From an uncultured Acidimicrobiales bacterium (lineage in GTDB: Bacteria; Actinomycetota; Acidimicrobiia; Acidimicrobiales; SZUA-35): DNA of 64,000 nucleotides. The notes beneath the pieces are model-generated. The model did not search any database. It worked only from the letters and a program-made list of their open reading frames with translations, and was not told where the DNA came from. Below are positions 52,683-60,200 of this stretch, piece after piece. The number at the start of each line of letters is the position of its first letter. Within the stretch, counting starts at the first letter, position 1. The position numbers and the translations under genes were made by a program. The DNA lies in NCBI GenBank assembly GCA_937922045.1, contig CAKZXA010000054.1, positions 62,001-126,000 on the forward strand. The letters are read 5' to 3'.

Positions 52683-54194
52683 GTGACCGACAACGACGTT
52701 CAGAACGATCAAGACGAAACTGAGAGCCGAGTTTTGTCCGACCGGCGGGCCACGCGCGGTGGTCTACGCCGCCTGAGATCCGGCCAGCTCGATAAGCCGC
52801 AATCAGATGCGAATCAGATCCTTTCGCGGGCGCAGTTCATCGGATTGCTGGCTGACGAAATCAACTCAGCGAAGAGGGAAGACCAATCAGTGTTGGTCGC
52901 AGCGATGCGGATACGACCACTTCCTGAAGGCTACGAAGATCAGGTTGGCCGCCAGCAGGTACCGCTGGAGGTTGTTTCACGGTTTCGATCCGTCAACCCC
53001 AGCATTCGGATTCTGGCGGCGGATCGTCAGAACCTGCTGTTGTTCTTGCCATCGCTTCGCCGTCGTCCCGATGGTGAAGCTGTGGTGAAAGAGCTCGTTC
53101 GCGCCTTCAGCAGTCCGGTAGAGATGGGAAACCTCCAGCATTACTTGGTCCCCACTATCGGCGCAGCGCTCATGGACCACGAAAGCCATTCGGCCGAAGC
53201 CTTGATCGATGGTGCCCGGCTCGCCCTCGGTGAGTGCGATTCCCTCAACCCGTCGACGATGTTCCACCCCTATCAACGGGTACGTAGAAAACGCCAGGGC
53301 GAGATGAAAGACGCCTTGCGTCAGGCGGTGTTGAATCGAGAGATTCAGGTGGCCCTCCAGCCGGCCTTCGATGTTGTAAACGACCGGCTTCAAGCAGTTG
53401 AGGCCCTCGCCCGTTGGAACCGGCCAAACGGAGGCCCGGTTCCGCCTGTCGAGTTCATACCGCTAGCCAAGGACATCGGGGTTTCGCACATGCTGGCGAA
53501 ACAGGTGTTGGATGCGGCGGTGGCCATGATTGTCGAAGCTCGGAGTCACCATCCGGCCATGACCCAACCGGTAACAGTGTGGTTGAACGTGACGCCCGAT
53601 GAGGTTTTGCATCCCGAGTTCGCCGATCTTGTTCTCGGCGCGGCCGCAGGTCGTGAGAGCATGCCGATCGGCATCGAACTTTCGCCGAGCCCCGACGCCG
53701 AGTCTCGCCAGATCCATCAGCTCTTGAAATCGTTGGCCTCACAAAATGTCCGTGTGGCGGTTGGCGACTTCGGGATCGGTCACGCCAACCTGAACATCCT
53801 TCAGCAGTTGCCCTTTGATTCAGTCAAGCTCGATCGAGCTCTCGTCCGACAGATCGCTGGCAATGACGAAGCGGCGACGATGGTCGGTCATCTCGTGAAG
53901 CTGGCGGACGCTCTCGGTCTTGAAACGACGGCGCAGGGGGTGGAGACCGAAGACCAGCTCAAGGTCGTCTCGGACCTCGGCTGCAAGCTCGCCCAGGGCT
54001 ACCACCTCGCATCTCCCACCTCGGACCCCGAAGCGGTGGAGAGGTGGTTTCGTCTCGGGCCCGACGTAACACCGGCAGACCGTGCCTTACCCGATGAGGC
54101 CCAACGACAAGGCAAGGATGCTGCTCTGCGCGCTGTCGTGGCAGATCCGAACGAACCATCGACCATATCCGATGACCGGAAAGTGAAACCGTGA
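52683..54194 (+). CDS. Degenerate GGDEF-EAL domain protein
   Basis: A 503-residue cytosolic protein. Residues about 40-190 look like a GGDEF fold but have AADRQNLLLFLP where the GGDEF loop would be. Residues about 205-455 form an EAL domain: AVEALARWNRP (the EAL), WLNVTPDEV, GIELSPSPD, KLDRALV and AQGYHLAS are seen. However the Asp pair of the DDFG motif is Gly-Asp (AVGDFGIG) and the AEGVET motif is AQGVET, so Mg and water-activating residues are missing. It is therefore likely a cyclic-di-GMP receptor or scaffold rather than a phosphodiesterase. GTG 52683 fits the GGAGG site best. It overlaps cvnA (GTGA). Confidence 0.85.
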   Translation: MTDNDVQNDQDETESRVLSDRRATRGGLRRLRSGQLDKPQSDANQILSRAQFIGLLADEINSAKREDQSVLVAAMRIRPLPEGYEDQVGRQQVPLEVVSRFRSVNPSIRILAADRQNLLLFLPSLRRRPDGEAVVKELVRAFSSPVEMGNLQHYLVPTIGAALMDHESHSAEALIDGARLALGECDSLNPSTMFHPYQRVRRKRQGEMKDALRQAVLNREIQVALQPAFDVVNDRLQAVEALARWNRPNGGPVPPVEFIPLAKDIGVSHMLAKQVLDAAVAMIVEARSHHPAMTQPVTVWLNVTPDEVLHPEFADLVLGAAAGRESMPIGIELSPSPDAESRQIHQLLKSLASQNVRVAVGDFGIGHANLNILQQLPFDSVKLDRALVRQIAGNDEAATMVGHLVKLADALGLETTAQGVETEDQLKVVSDLGCKLAQGYHLASPTSDPEAVERWFRLGPDVTPADRALPDEAQRQGKDAALRAVVADPNEPSTISDDRKVKP

Positions 54195-56647
54195 GAATCA
54201 GATCCAAACTCGTGACACTGATCGCCGTACCGCTTATTGCTCTGATGCTGATAGGTGCCGTAGGCTTCGCCCGGCAAAGCCGAACGATCGAGGTGGCCGA
54301 AGAGTCTTCTGCTGCGGCGAGGGATGCCGGGCTGGTTGAGAAGGCCCGTCTTGCTATCGGCAACGAACGCATTGTTCTAGCATCTGGCGCTGGTGGCGGC
54401 GAGATCAAGGCCGCCCGAGTCGCTACCGACGAGGCGGTCGCCGCACTCCAGGGCCAGGTCGACTCCTTGTCGCCGGAGTCCTCGGCTGAGCTGCTCGAGG
54501 TAGTAGAGCGGTCGCGTCGAGCTCCTGAGGGTGAAGCAATGGGGCTTCTCGCCGACGGTCTAGGCATCCTCCAGCAAGCGTCGACAGAGTCGACCTACGA
54601 CAACCTCGATTCGGTTGAGCGAACGGGGATTCTGATAAACGAACTCGCCGTCGACGCCTTGCATGCGCGGGAAGAAGCGTGGTTCGACTATTTCGCATTG
54701 GGTTCAAGCGCCCGTGTCACTCCTCAGGAGATGGCTGAGATAACAAACGGATTCGCCGAGGCCGCCATCAAGCGGGATCTCACCATTGATCTCGCTGAGT
54801 CGAGCGTCATTGAAGGCTTCTCAGCCGCCCTGCTCGATGCTGACGTTGCCGAGCTGAGTCGGCTAGAAGCGACGGCCACCGATGATCTGGCCGAAGGTCA
54901 GATTTCGGCTGACCGTACTGGCGTCGCTGAGGCTCTGCAGATTCACCGTCAACAGTGGACGGAAAGTGTCTCGGACCAACGACGTCTGAACGAGAGCTCG
55001 ATCGAAGGCCAGTTGTCTGGCGCCAACGACCTCCGGTCGCTGTTCACACTGCTGGCAGTACTGGGACTCGTCGTACTGGCTGGTCTTGTCTTCGTGATGT
55101 ATCGCTCGATCACCCGACCCCTCGACTCGTTGTTGGTACGAGCATCCGCGGTGGCTGATGAGGAGCTGCCGTCACTTATGGAGGCGCTCCGTCACGCCGA
55201 CCGGGCTGAGGATATGCCGACGGCACAGCGGATTCCGGTGGAGACCGACGACGAGATCGGTGAGCTCGTAGCCGCCTTCAACAATGTTCAGACGACGGCC
55301 TATGACCTCGCTACCGAGCAGGCGCTGAGCCGTCGCAACGTGGCCGACATGTTCGTCAACCTGGGCCGTCGCAACCAGCAGCTACTCCAGCGGATCCTCA
55401 AGCTGCTCACACGGCTCGAACGTAACGAGGAAGACCCCGACAAGCTGGCTGAACTCTTTCAGCTAGACAACATCGTGACCCGAATGCGTCGAAACGCTGA
55501 GAGCCTGCTCGCCTTGGCTGGGGCGCAGTCGGCCCGACAATGGTCGAAGCCGATCTCGATGGAGAACACGGTTCGAGCCGCCTTTGGCGAGGTAGACGGC
55601 TATGAACGGATCGAGGTCGTTGAACTGGTCGATGCGTCGGTGTCGGGTAGCGCGGTGGCTGATGCGACCCACCTTCTCGCCGAGCTTCTCGAGAACGCAC
55701 TCAATTTCTCTCAGCCCGAAACCCGAGTGGTGGTTAGCGGTCGGCCCACTGCGGACAACGACTATCTCATTACCGTGAGCGACCGCGGTATCGGTATGAC
55801 CTCGACCGATCTGGCCGAGAACAATGCCCGCATCACCGATCCACCTCCGCTGGATCAGGTGCCGACACGATTCTTGGGCCTGTACGTGGTCGGTCGGTTG
55901 GCTGATCGGCACGGTATTTCGGTGCGGCTGACCGAAGGCGAACACATTGGTACTGTGGCCAAAGTTCTGCTGCCCGCGGCAATCCTTGCCGGTGAATCCA
56001 ATGACCAACCGACGCTGGTCGATACGGCCCAGGGGTCGGATCTGATCATCGAAGACGGCGATCTGTCGGTGACTGATCTTGACGCTCCGGTCATCGACGA
56101 AGCTGCCGGCCTGGTCGACGAGGATCCAAAGGAATTCATCGTCGAGCCGGTCAGCAATGACCACAGCCCTCTCGACGAAGTCCACGACTATGACGCTGAG
56201 CTTGCGGCGTTGACCGGCGAAGAACCGGACGACGCAGTCGGCGAAGAAACACCCGACGCCTCGACAGAGAACGAACCGACTCCTGTCGGTGCCCTAGCGG
56301 CTGAGGCTACGACGGCTGTTGCCTCAGTTGAGGCGGTCGAAGCAGCGGTGGTGCCTGAACCTGGCATCGTCGACACTGCGCCGGCGAGCCCGGCCGCCGA
56401 GGCGCCAGCAACCCCGACCGCGGCCGATGTGGCCGAACCTGCCGTCAGCGATCTTGGCTTGCCCGTTCGCCGCCGCGGCCAGACGCTGAGCGAAGCTCAA
56501 AAAGTGACGCCTACCAGGGAGCGCGAGAAGACAGAAGAGGCCGATCCAGACTCGGCTCAAGGGTTCTCATCCATGCTCTCAGCATTCAGCGCCGGTGTAA
56601 ATCAGGCAGCTGAAAGCCGAGATTCTGAGAAAGGCAACAACGAATGA
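54191..56647 (+). CDS. cvnA: CvnA-like NIT-HAMP-ATPase membrane protein
   Basis: An 818-residue protein with the conservon CvnA layout: membrane helix 1 at about 8-22, an extracellular all-helical NIT-like sensor (about 30-275), helix 2 at about 282-302, HAMP (about 303-375), a helical part (about 380-450) and an ATPase domain with LLENALNFS, DRGIGMTS and FLGLYVVGRLADRHG. The long acidic tail (620-818) is disordered. In the helical core, the LDHLATRMRR-type segment reads LDNIVTRMRRNAE, so the expected His is Asn. GTG start overlaps the EAL gene; its end overlaps cvnB by four bases. Confidence 0.88.
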   Translation: MRIRSKLVTLIAVPLIALMLIGAVGFARQSRTIEVAEESSAAARDAGLVEKARLAIGNERIVLASGAGGGEIKAARVATDEAVAALQGQVDSLSPESSAELLEVVERSRRAPEGEAMGLLADGLGILQQASTESTYDNLDSVERTGILINELAVDALHAREEAWFDYFALGSSARVTPQEMAEITNGFAEAAIKRDLTIDLAESSVIEGFSAALLDADVAELSRLEATATDDLAEGQISADRTGVAEALQIHRQQWTESVSDQRRLNESSIEGQLSGANDLRSLFTLLAVLGLVVLAGLVFVMYRSITRPLDSLLVRASAVADEELPSLMEALRHADRAEDMPTAQRIPVETDDEIGELVAAFNNVQTTAYDLATEQALSRRNVADMFVNLGRRNQQLLQRILKLLTRLERNEEDPDKLAELFQLDNIVTRMRRNAESLLALAGAQSARQWSKPISMENTVRAAFGEVDGYERIEVVELVDASVSGSAVADATHLLAELLENALNFSQPETRVVVSGRPTADNDYLITVSDRGIGMTSTDLAENNARITDPPPLDQVPTRFLGLYVVGRLADRHGISVRLTEGEHIGTVAKVLLPAAILAGESNDQPTLVDTAQGSDLIIEDGDLSVTDLDAPVIDEAAGLVDEDPKEFIVEPVSNDHSPLDEVHDYDAELAALTGEEPDDAVGEETPDASTENEPTPVGALAAEATTAVASVEAVEAAVVPEPGIVDTAPASPAAEAPATPTAADVAEPAVSDLGLPVRRRGQTLSEAQKVTPTREREKTEEADPDSAQGFSSMLSAFSAGVNQAAESRDSEKGNNE

Positions 56648-57060
56648 CAACGACAACTAGTCAGGAGTTTTCATTCCTGCTCGACAACTTTGTGGCAAGC
56701 AACTCGGGTGTCGACGACGCCTTGGCGGTTTCCGCCGACGGTATTCGGTTGGCAACCTCCGAGGGACTCCCGGAGGCGGTCGCCGACCAGTTCGGCGCCA
56801 TCACCTCTGGATTGGCGAGCCTCACCCTGGGAGCAGCTCGATGTTTCGCTGAAGACAATGTCCACCGAGTCGTGATCGAGATGGACAGGAGCTACTTGCT
56901 CATTGTCAACATCACGCATGGTGCGGTACTCGGTGTCGTTGCTCGCAAGGATGCCGACATCGGCCAGATCGCGTACGAGATGACCCTCCTCGCTGAACGG
57001 GTAGGTCAAACGTTGACGCCGGCGATCATCGCCGAGATGAAGAACACCCTTTCGGTCTGA
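56644..57060 (+). CDS. cvnB: Roadblock/LC7 protein (CvnB)
   Basis: A 138-residue roadblock/LC7-fold protein. EFSFLLDNFVASNSGVDDAL begins the domain and TLGAARCFAEDNVHRVVIEM plus LIVNITHGAVLGVVARKDAD match MglB/CvnB relatives, which act as GTPase-activating or regulatory partners of Ras-like GTPases. It overlaps the upstream cvnA stop (ATGA) and is followed 13 bases later by the DUF742 gene. The predicted partner is the GTPase CvnD at the end of the operon. Confidence 0.92.
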   Translation: MTTTTSQEFSFLLDNFVASNSGVDDALAVSADGIRLATSEGLPEAVADQFGAITSGLASLTLGAARCFAEDNVHRVVIEMDRSYLLIVNITHGAVLGVVARKDADIGQIAYEMTLLAERVGQTLTPAIIAEMKNTLSV

Positions 57061-57073
57061 CGATGGAGCGGCT

Positions 57074-57430
57074 ATGACTGATTTCGATTTCCCAGATGAT
57101 GAAGATGAGGCTGACTTCGTCCGTCCGTTCCTCGTCACGCCAGGGCGTACCCACGCCTCAGTCGAAGGACTTCGGTTTGAGACACTGGTGCAGGCGACCA
57201 GCCTGTCGGGGGCCGAGCTTCGGTTCGAACCGGCACGGGTCTGGGAGCTTTGTCACGATGCGCTTGCATTGGCAGAGATCTCGGCCCAGCTTGGTATGCC
57301 CATCGGCACGGTCAAGGTGGTCGCTAGCGACCTGATCGAGAGCGGACACTTAGCCGTCCACGACACGGTAGACGCCCAGCACGACGTTGCATTGATATCT
57401 CGCCTGATAGAAGGCGTGAGGAGGCTTTAG
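57074..57430 (+). CDS. cvnC: DUF742 protein (CvnC)
   Basis: A 118-residue DUF742 protein. VRPFLVTPGRTHA (about 16-28) is the family signature, and the C-terminal part (LCHDALALAEISAQLGMPI, then VKVVASDLIESGHL) is a winged-helix-like fold. DUF742 proteins are found between cvnB and cvnD in conservons and their exact role is unknown. The gap to cvnD is two bases. Confidence 0.9.
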   Translation: MTDFDFPDDEDEADFVRPFLVTPGRTHASVEGLRFETLVQATSLSGAELRFEPARVWELCHDALALAEISAQLGMPIGTVKVVASDLIESGHLAVHDTVDAQHDVALISRLIEGVRRL

Positions 57431-57432
57431 AT

Positions 57433-58023
57433 ATGAGCAGGGAACGGAAAGTCTCCGCCAAGTTCGTTGTAGCTGGTGGCTTTGGGGTAGGGAAGACTAC
57501 CTTCGTCGGGTCGGTGTCTGAGATAGACCCGCTCCGAACCGAGGCAGCCATGACATCGGCAAGTACGGGGATCGACGACACGACACATGTGGGTCAGAAG
57601 ACCACGACCACGGTGGCGATGGATTTCGGGCGCATCACGATCGACAATGATCTGGTTCTCTACATCTTCGGAACGCCCGGTCAGGAGCGGTTCGGCTTCA
57701 TGTGGGATGACCTCGTGGCTGGAGCGCTTGGCGCCATTGTGATGGTTGACTCTCGCCGTCTCGGTGATTGCTTCTTCGCTGTCGACTACTTCGAGCAGCG
57801 CGGCATCCCCTTCGTCGTGGCTGTTAACACGTTCGATGGCCAGGAATCGCACGATCTGACCGCAATTGCAGAAGCGCTTCAGCTCAGCGACAACGTCAAG
57901 ATCGGCTATTGCGATGCCCGTGATCGCACCTCGGTGAAGGACGTGCTGCTCTTGCTGTTCGAGGTCATTCTGCAGGGAATTCCGAACCAGGCCATTAGCG
58001 GGTCGGCGGCCCCGGCGACCTAG
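57433..58023 (+). CDS. cvnD: Conservon GTPase (CvnD)
   Basis: A 196-residue Ras-like GTPase. The P-loop VAGGFGVGKTTFVGS (about 10-24), switch II region FGTPGQERFGFMW (about 74-86) with Pro and Gln, and the Asn-Thr-Phe-Asp in VAVNTFDGQ in place of NKxD are as in actinobacterial CvnD. It is the signalling output of the operon. It follows cvnC by two bases and ends before a hairpin at 58033-58050. Confidence 0.93.
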   Translation: MSRERKVSAKFVVAGGFGVGKTTFVGSVSEIDPLRTEAAMTSASTGIDDTTHVGQKTTTTVAMDFGRITIDNDLVLYIFGTPGQERFGFMWDDLVAGALGAIVMVDSRRLGDCFFAVDYFEQRGIPFVVAVNTFDGQESHDLTAIAEALQLSDNVKIGYCDARDRTSVKDVLLLLFEVILQGIPNQAISGSAAPAT

Positions 58024-58032
58024 CCCCCCATA

Positions 58033-58050
58033 GCTCAGACCTCTCTGAGC
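58033..58050. terminator. Hairpin between converging genes
   Basis: GCTCAGA (58033-58039) and TCTGAGC (58044-58050) form a perfect seven-base stem with a four-base loop, in the 30-base gap between cvnD and the CoA-transferase stop. No T-run follows, so it is a candidate bidirectional terminator. Confidence 0.45.
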
Positions 58051-58053
58051 AGG

Positions 58054-59253
58054 TTACTCGATGAGGTTTTGAGCCAGGAGTGTCTGGATCGTCTCGTCGT
58101 CGTATCCCAACGATTCAAACACGGCCTGAGAGTGCTCACCTAGCAAGGCTGCTGGCTGGTAGACGCCGGGCGAGCCGGAACGAAACATTACGGGATCCTT
58201 CACGACCTTGTAGGCCCCCTCGGTGGGGTGGTCGGCATCACTGATGAGTCCGACGGCTTTGAAGTGTGGATCCTCGTCCAGCTTGTCGAGTTCGACGACG
58301 GGAACCGCGGGAATCGACACCTCGTCACACAGTGCCAACCATTCGGCCGTGCTCTTGGTCCTTACCGCTCCGTCCAGAATGGCGTAGAGCGGATCGACGT
58401 TGGTGATCCGGTCGTTGACGGAAGCGAACCGAGGATCACCGATGTGCTCGTCGAGCCCGGCGAGCCGGAAAAAGTCGACCCAGTTGCGGTCGCTGTAGGG
58501 GAGTATGCATACCCAGCCGTCGGCCGACTGACGCGGCTTGCGATGCTTGGTACGCAGACGTAGGTAGCTGAATTCGCCGACGGGAGGATCAAAGGTGTGA
58601 CCGCTCAGATGTTCCACCAGATTGAATGAGGCCAAGGTCTCGGCCATGGGCACCTCGATGAAGTCACCTTCGCCTGAGACGGCTCGCTTGTAGAGCGCCC
58701 CGAGTACGGCGTAGGTGATGTGTAGCGATGCGACCTTGTCGGCGATGATGCTCGGCACATAGGCCGGTTCATCACCCAGCCAGGAGAACATGGAGGCGAA
58801 TCCGGAAGCGGCCTGAATGACATCGTCGTAGGCGGCCTTGGCCGCGTAGGGGCCATCGCTGCCGAAACCTGTGGCTGAGCAGTACACGAGATCGGGCCGG
58901 TACGGGCGAACATCGTCGTCGGTAATGCGCAGGGATGCGAGAGCTCGGGGGCGGACATTGGTCACGAACGCATCGGCAGTGGCGATCAGGTCGAGGAAGG
59001 CTTGGTGTCCGAGGTCGGTCTTGAGGTCGAGCACAACCGACTGCTTGTTGCGGTTGACGTTCATGGAGAACGCCCCCATCTTCGGGTTGCGTTTCGGCTC
59101 GAAGTCGCGCATGAAGTCGCCACCTGGCGCTTCAACGCGGACTACCTCGGCTCCCATGTCGGCCAGAGCTCGGGTCGCCAGAGGTGCCATCACGACCGTG
59201 GCCAGTTCGACCACTCGAACTCCTGCCAGCGGGCCACCGTGTTGTTTCGTCAT
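58054..59253 (-). CDS. CaiB/BaiF family CoA-transferase
   Basis: A 399-residue family III CoA-transferase. GVRVVELATVVMAPLATRAL (about 10-29) begins the fold; ATGFGSDGPYAAKAAYDDVI (about 132-151) contains the catalytic Asp; and VEVPMAETLASFNLV-like sequence (DFIEVPMAETLASF) matches. These enzymes move CoA between carboxylic acids, often in aromatic, steroid or carnitine metabolism. It is monocistronic, reading toward the conservon. The acid substrate is not deducible. Confidence 0.93.
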   Translation of the reverse strand: MTKQHGGPLAGVRVVELATVVMAPLATRALADMGAEVVRVEAPGGDFMRDFEPKRNPKMGAFSMNVNRNKQSVVLDLKTDLGHQAFLDLIATADAFVTNVRPRALASLRITDDDVRPYRPDLVYCSATGFGSDGPYAAKAAYDDVIQAASGFASMFSWLGDEPAYVPSIIADKVASLHITYAVLGALYKRAVSGEGDFIEVPMAETLASFNLVEHLSGHTFDPPVGEFSYLRLRTKHRKPRQSADGWVCILPYSDRNWVDFFRLAGLDEHIGDPRFASVNDRITNVDPLYAILDGAVRTKSTAEWLALCDEVSIPAVPVVELDKLDEDPHFKAVGLISDADHPTEGAYKVVKDPVMFRSGSPGVYQPAALLGEHSQAVFESLGYDDETIQTLLAQNLIE

Positions 59254-59338
59254 ACATTCCTATCGTCGCTCAGCCGCTGGAGGTGTGCCAACTCGACAGG
59301 AAATGCCGTCACCGTCGTCGTCGGCAGATCGACTGGCC

Positions 59339-59344
59339 TAGAAT
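59339..59344 (+). promoter_or_regulatory. Possible -10 of the CAT tRNA
   Basis: TAGAAT at 59339-59344 is a good -10 box 21 bases before the tRNA start. A convincing -35 is not seen. Confidence 0.35.
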
Positions 59345-59364
59345 CATGCGACAACGTCAGTTTG

Positions 59365-59441
59365 GGGCCTGTAGCTCAGTTGGTTAGAGCAAGCGACTCA
59401 TAATCGCTCGGTCGCGGGTTCGAGCCCCGCCGGGCCCACCA
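59365..59441 (+). tRNA. tRNA with CAT anticodon (Ile2 or elongator Met)
   Basis: A full cloverleaf with encoded CCA: acceptor GGGCCTG pairs with CGGGCCC, D-arm GCTC/GAGC, anticodon stem AGCGA/TCGCT, loop CTCATAA with anticodon CAT at 59399-59401, T-arm GCGGG/CCCGC and discriminator A. Three types carry CAT: initiator Met, elongator Met and Ile2 (C34 changed to lysidine). It is not initiator-like, as it has a paired first acceptor base pair G-C. The AGCGA-CTCATAA-TCGCT arm and following GGTCGC resemble tRNA-Ile2 of E. coli. Confidence 0.9.
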
Positions 59442-59459
59442 CCCAGACCAGAGCGCGCT

Positions 59460-60056
59460 CTATCGTATCGACCGTGTGCTCTGGCTAGCTGCACGTCGGG
59501 CGATGAGCCAGACAACCCGTTCCTCGGTACCCGAGTCAATCGGTTCGAGAGCGGCGAAGTCGGCGAGCAGGCGCTCGACCGTGGTTCGGTAACGACCGGG
59601 GCCAGCGGGTGACGAACCCGGGTTCAGGCCTAAAGAAGCGATGGCCAGCAGTCCGCCGGGGCAGAGCCGCTCGATGATGGCGTCGTCGAGCGCTGGTTCG
59701 CGAAAGAGATGACAGAGCACGACGTCGGCTGGCGGTCCGTCGGGCAACCCGTCGTCGAGGTCGGCGACTTCGAACCTACACCGGTCGCCCAACCCGGCGC
59801 GCTCGGCGCGCTCGGCTGCTTGGGCGATAGCAACCGCTGACACGTCGTATCCGGTGACTGACAGGCCGAGCGAGGCGAGCCAGATAGAACCGAACCCTTT
59901 GCCACAGGCGAGATCGACTGCGGTTCCGCGACGCGGGAATAGCTCATCGAAGCGGGCGAAGACGTTGGGAGGCAGCGGCTGTTCGTCCTGATCCATCTCG
60001 GCTGAACGAGACGCGCTATAGCGGGCGTCCCAGCGGGCTCTGTCATCTTCGCTCAT
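59460..60056 (-). CDS. Class I SAM-dependent methyltransferase
   Basis: A 198-residue methyltransferase. Motif I VDLACGKGFGSIWLASLG (about 44-61), the acidic end VTGYDVSAVAIAQAAERA (about 64-81) and VLCHLFREPAL further on fit the class I Rossmann fold. ATG 60056 was selected since the domain SEDDRARWDARYSASRSAEM starts there; the upstream in-frame part is antisense to valS and reads as non-coding. The substrate is unknown. It is divergent from valS. Confidence 0.85.
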   Translation of the reverse strand: MSEDDRARWDARYSASRSAEMDQDEQPLPPNVFARFDELFPRRGTAVDLACGKGFGSIWLASLGLSVTGYDVSAVAIAQAAERAERAGLGDRCRFEVADLDDGLPDGPPADVVLCHLFREPALDDAIIERLCPGGLLAIASLGLNPGSSPAGPGRYRTTVERLLADFAALEPIDSGTEERVVWLIARRAASQSTRSIR

Positions 60057-60200
60057 CGGTTGTTCAACCAGATCATCACTCTCCACCTCAGCGCACAACA
60101 CTAGTGGTGTAAGCCAGTGCTCCAAGCTCGGGATAGAAGCACTGTGACCATCTGGAAAAGAGCGGGTCTGTGCGGCATTTGGCCAGTAGCCTCGATTGGC

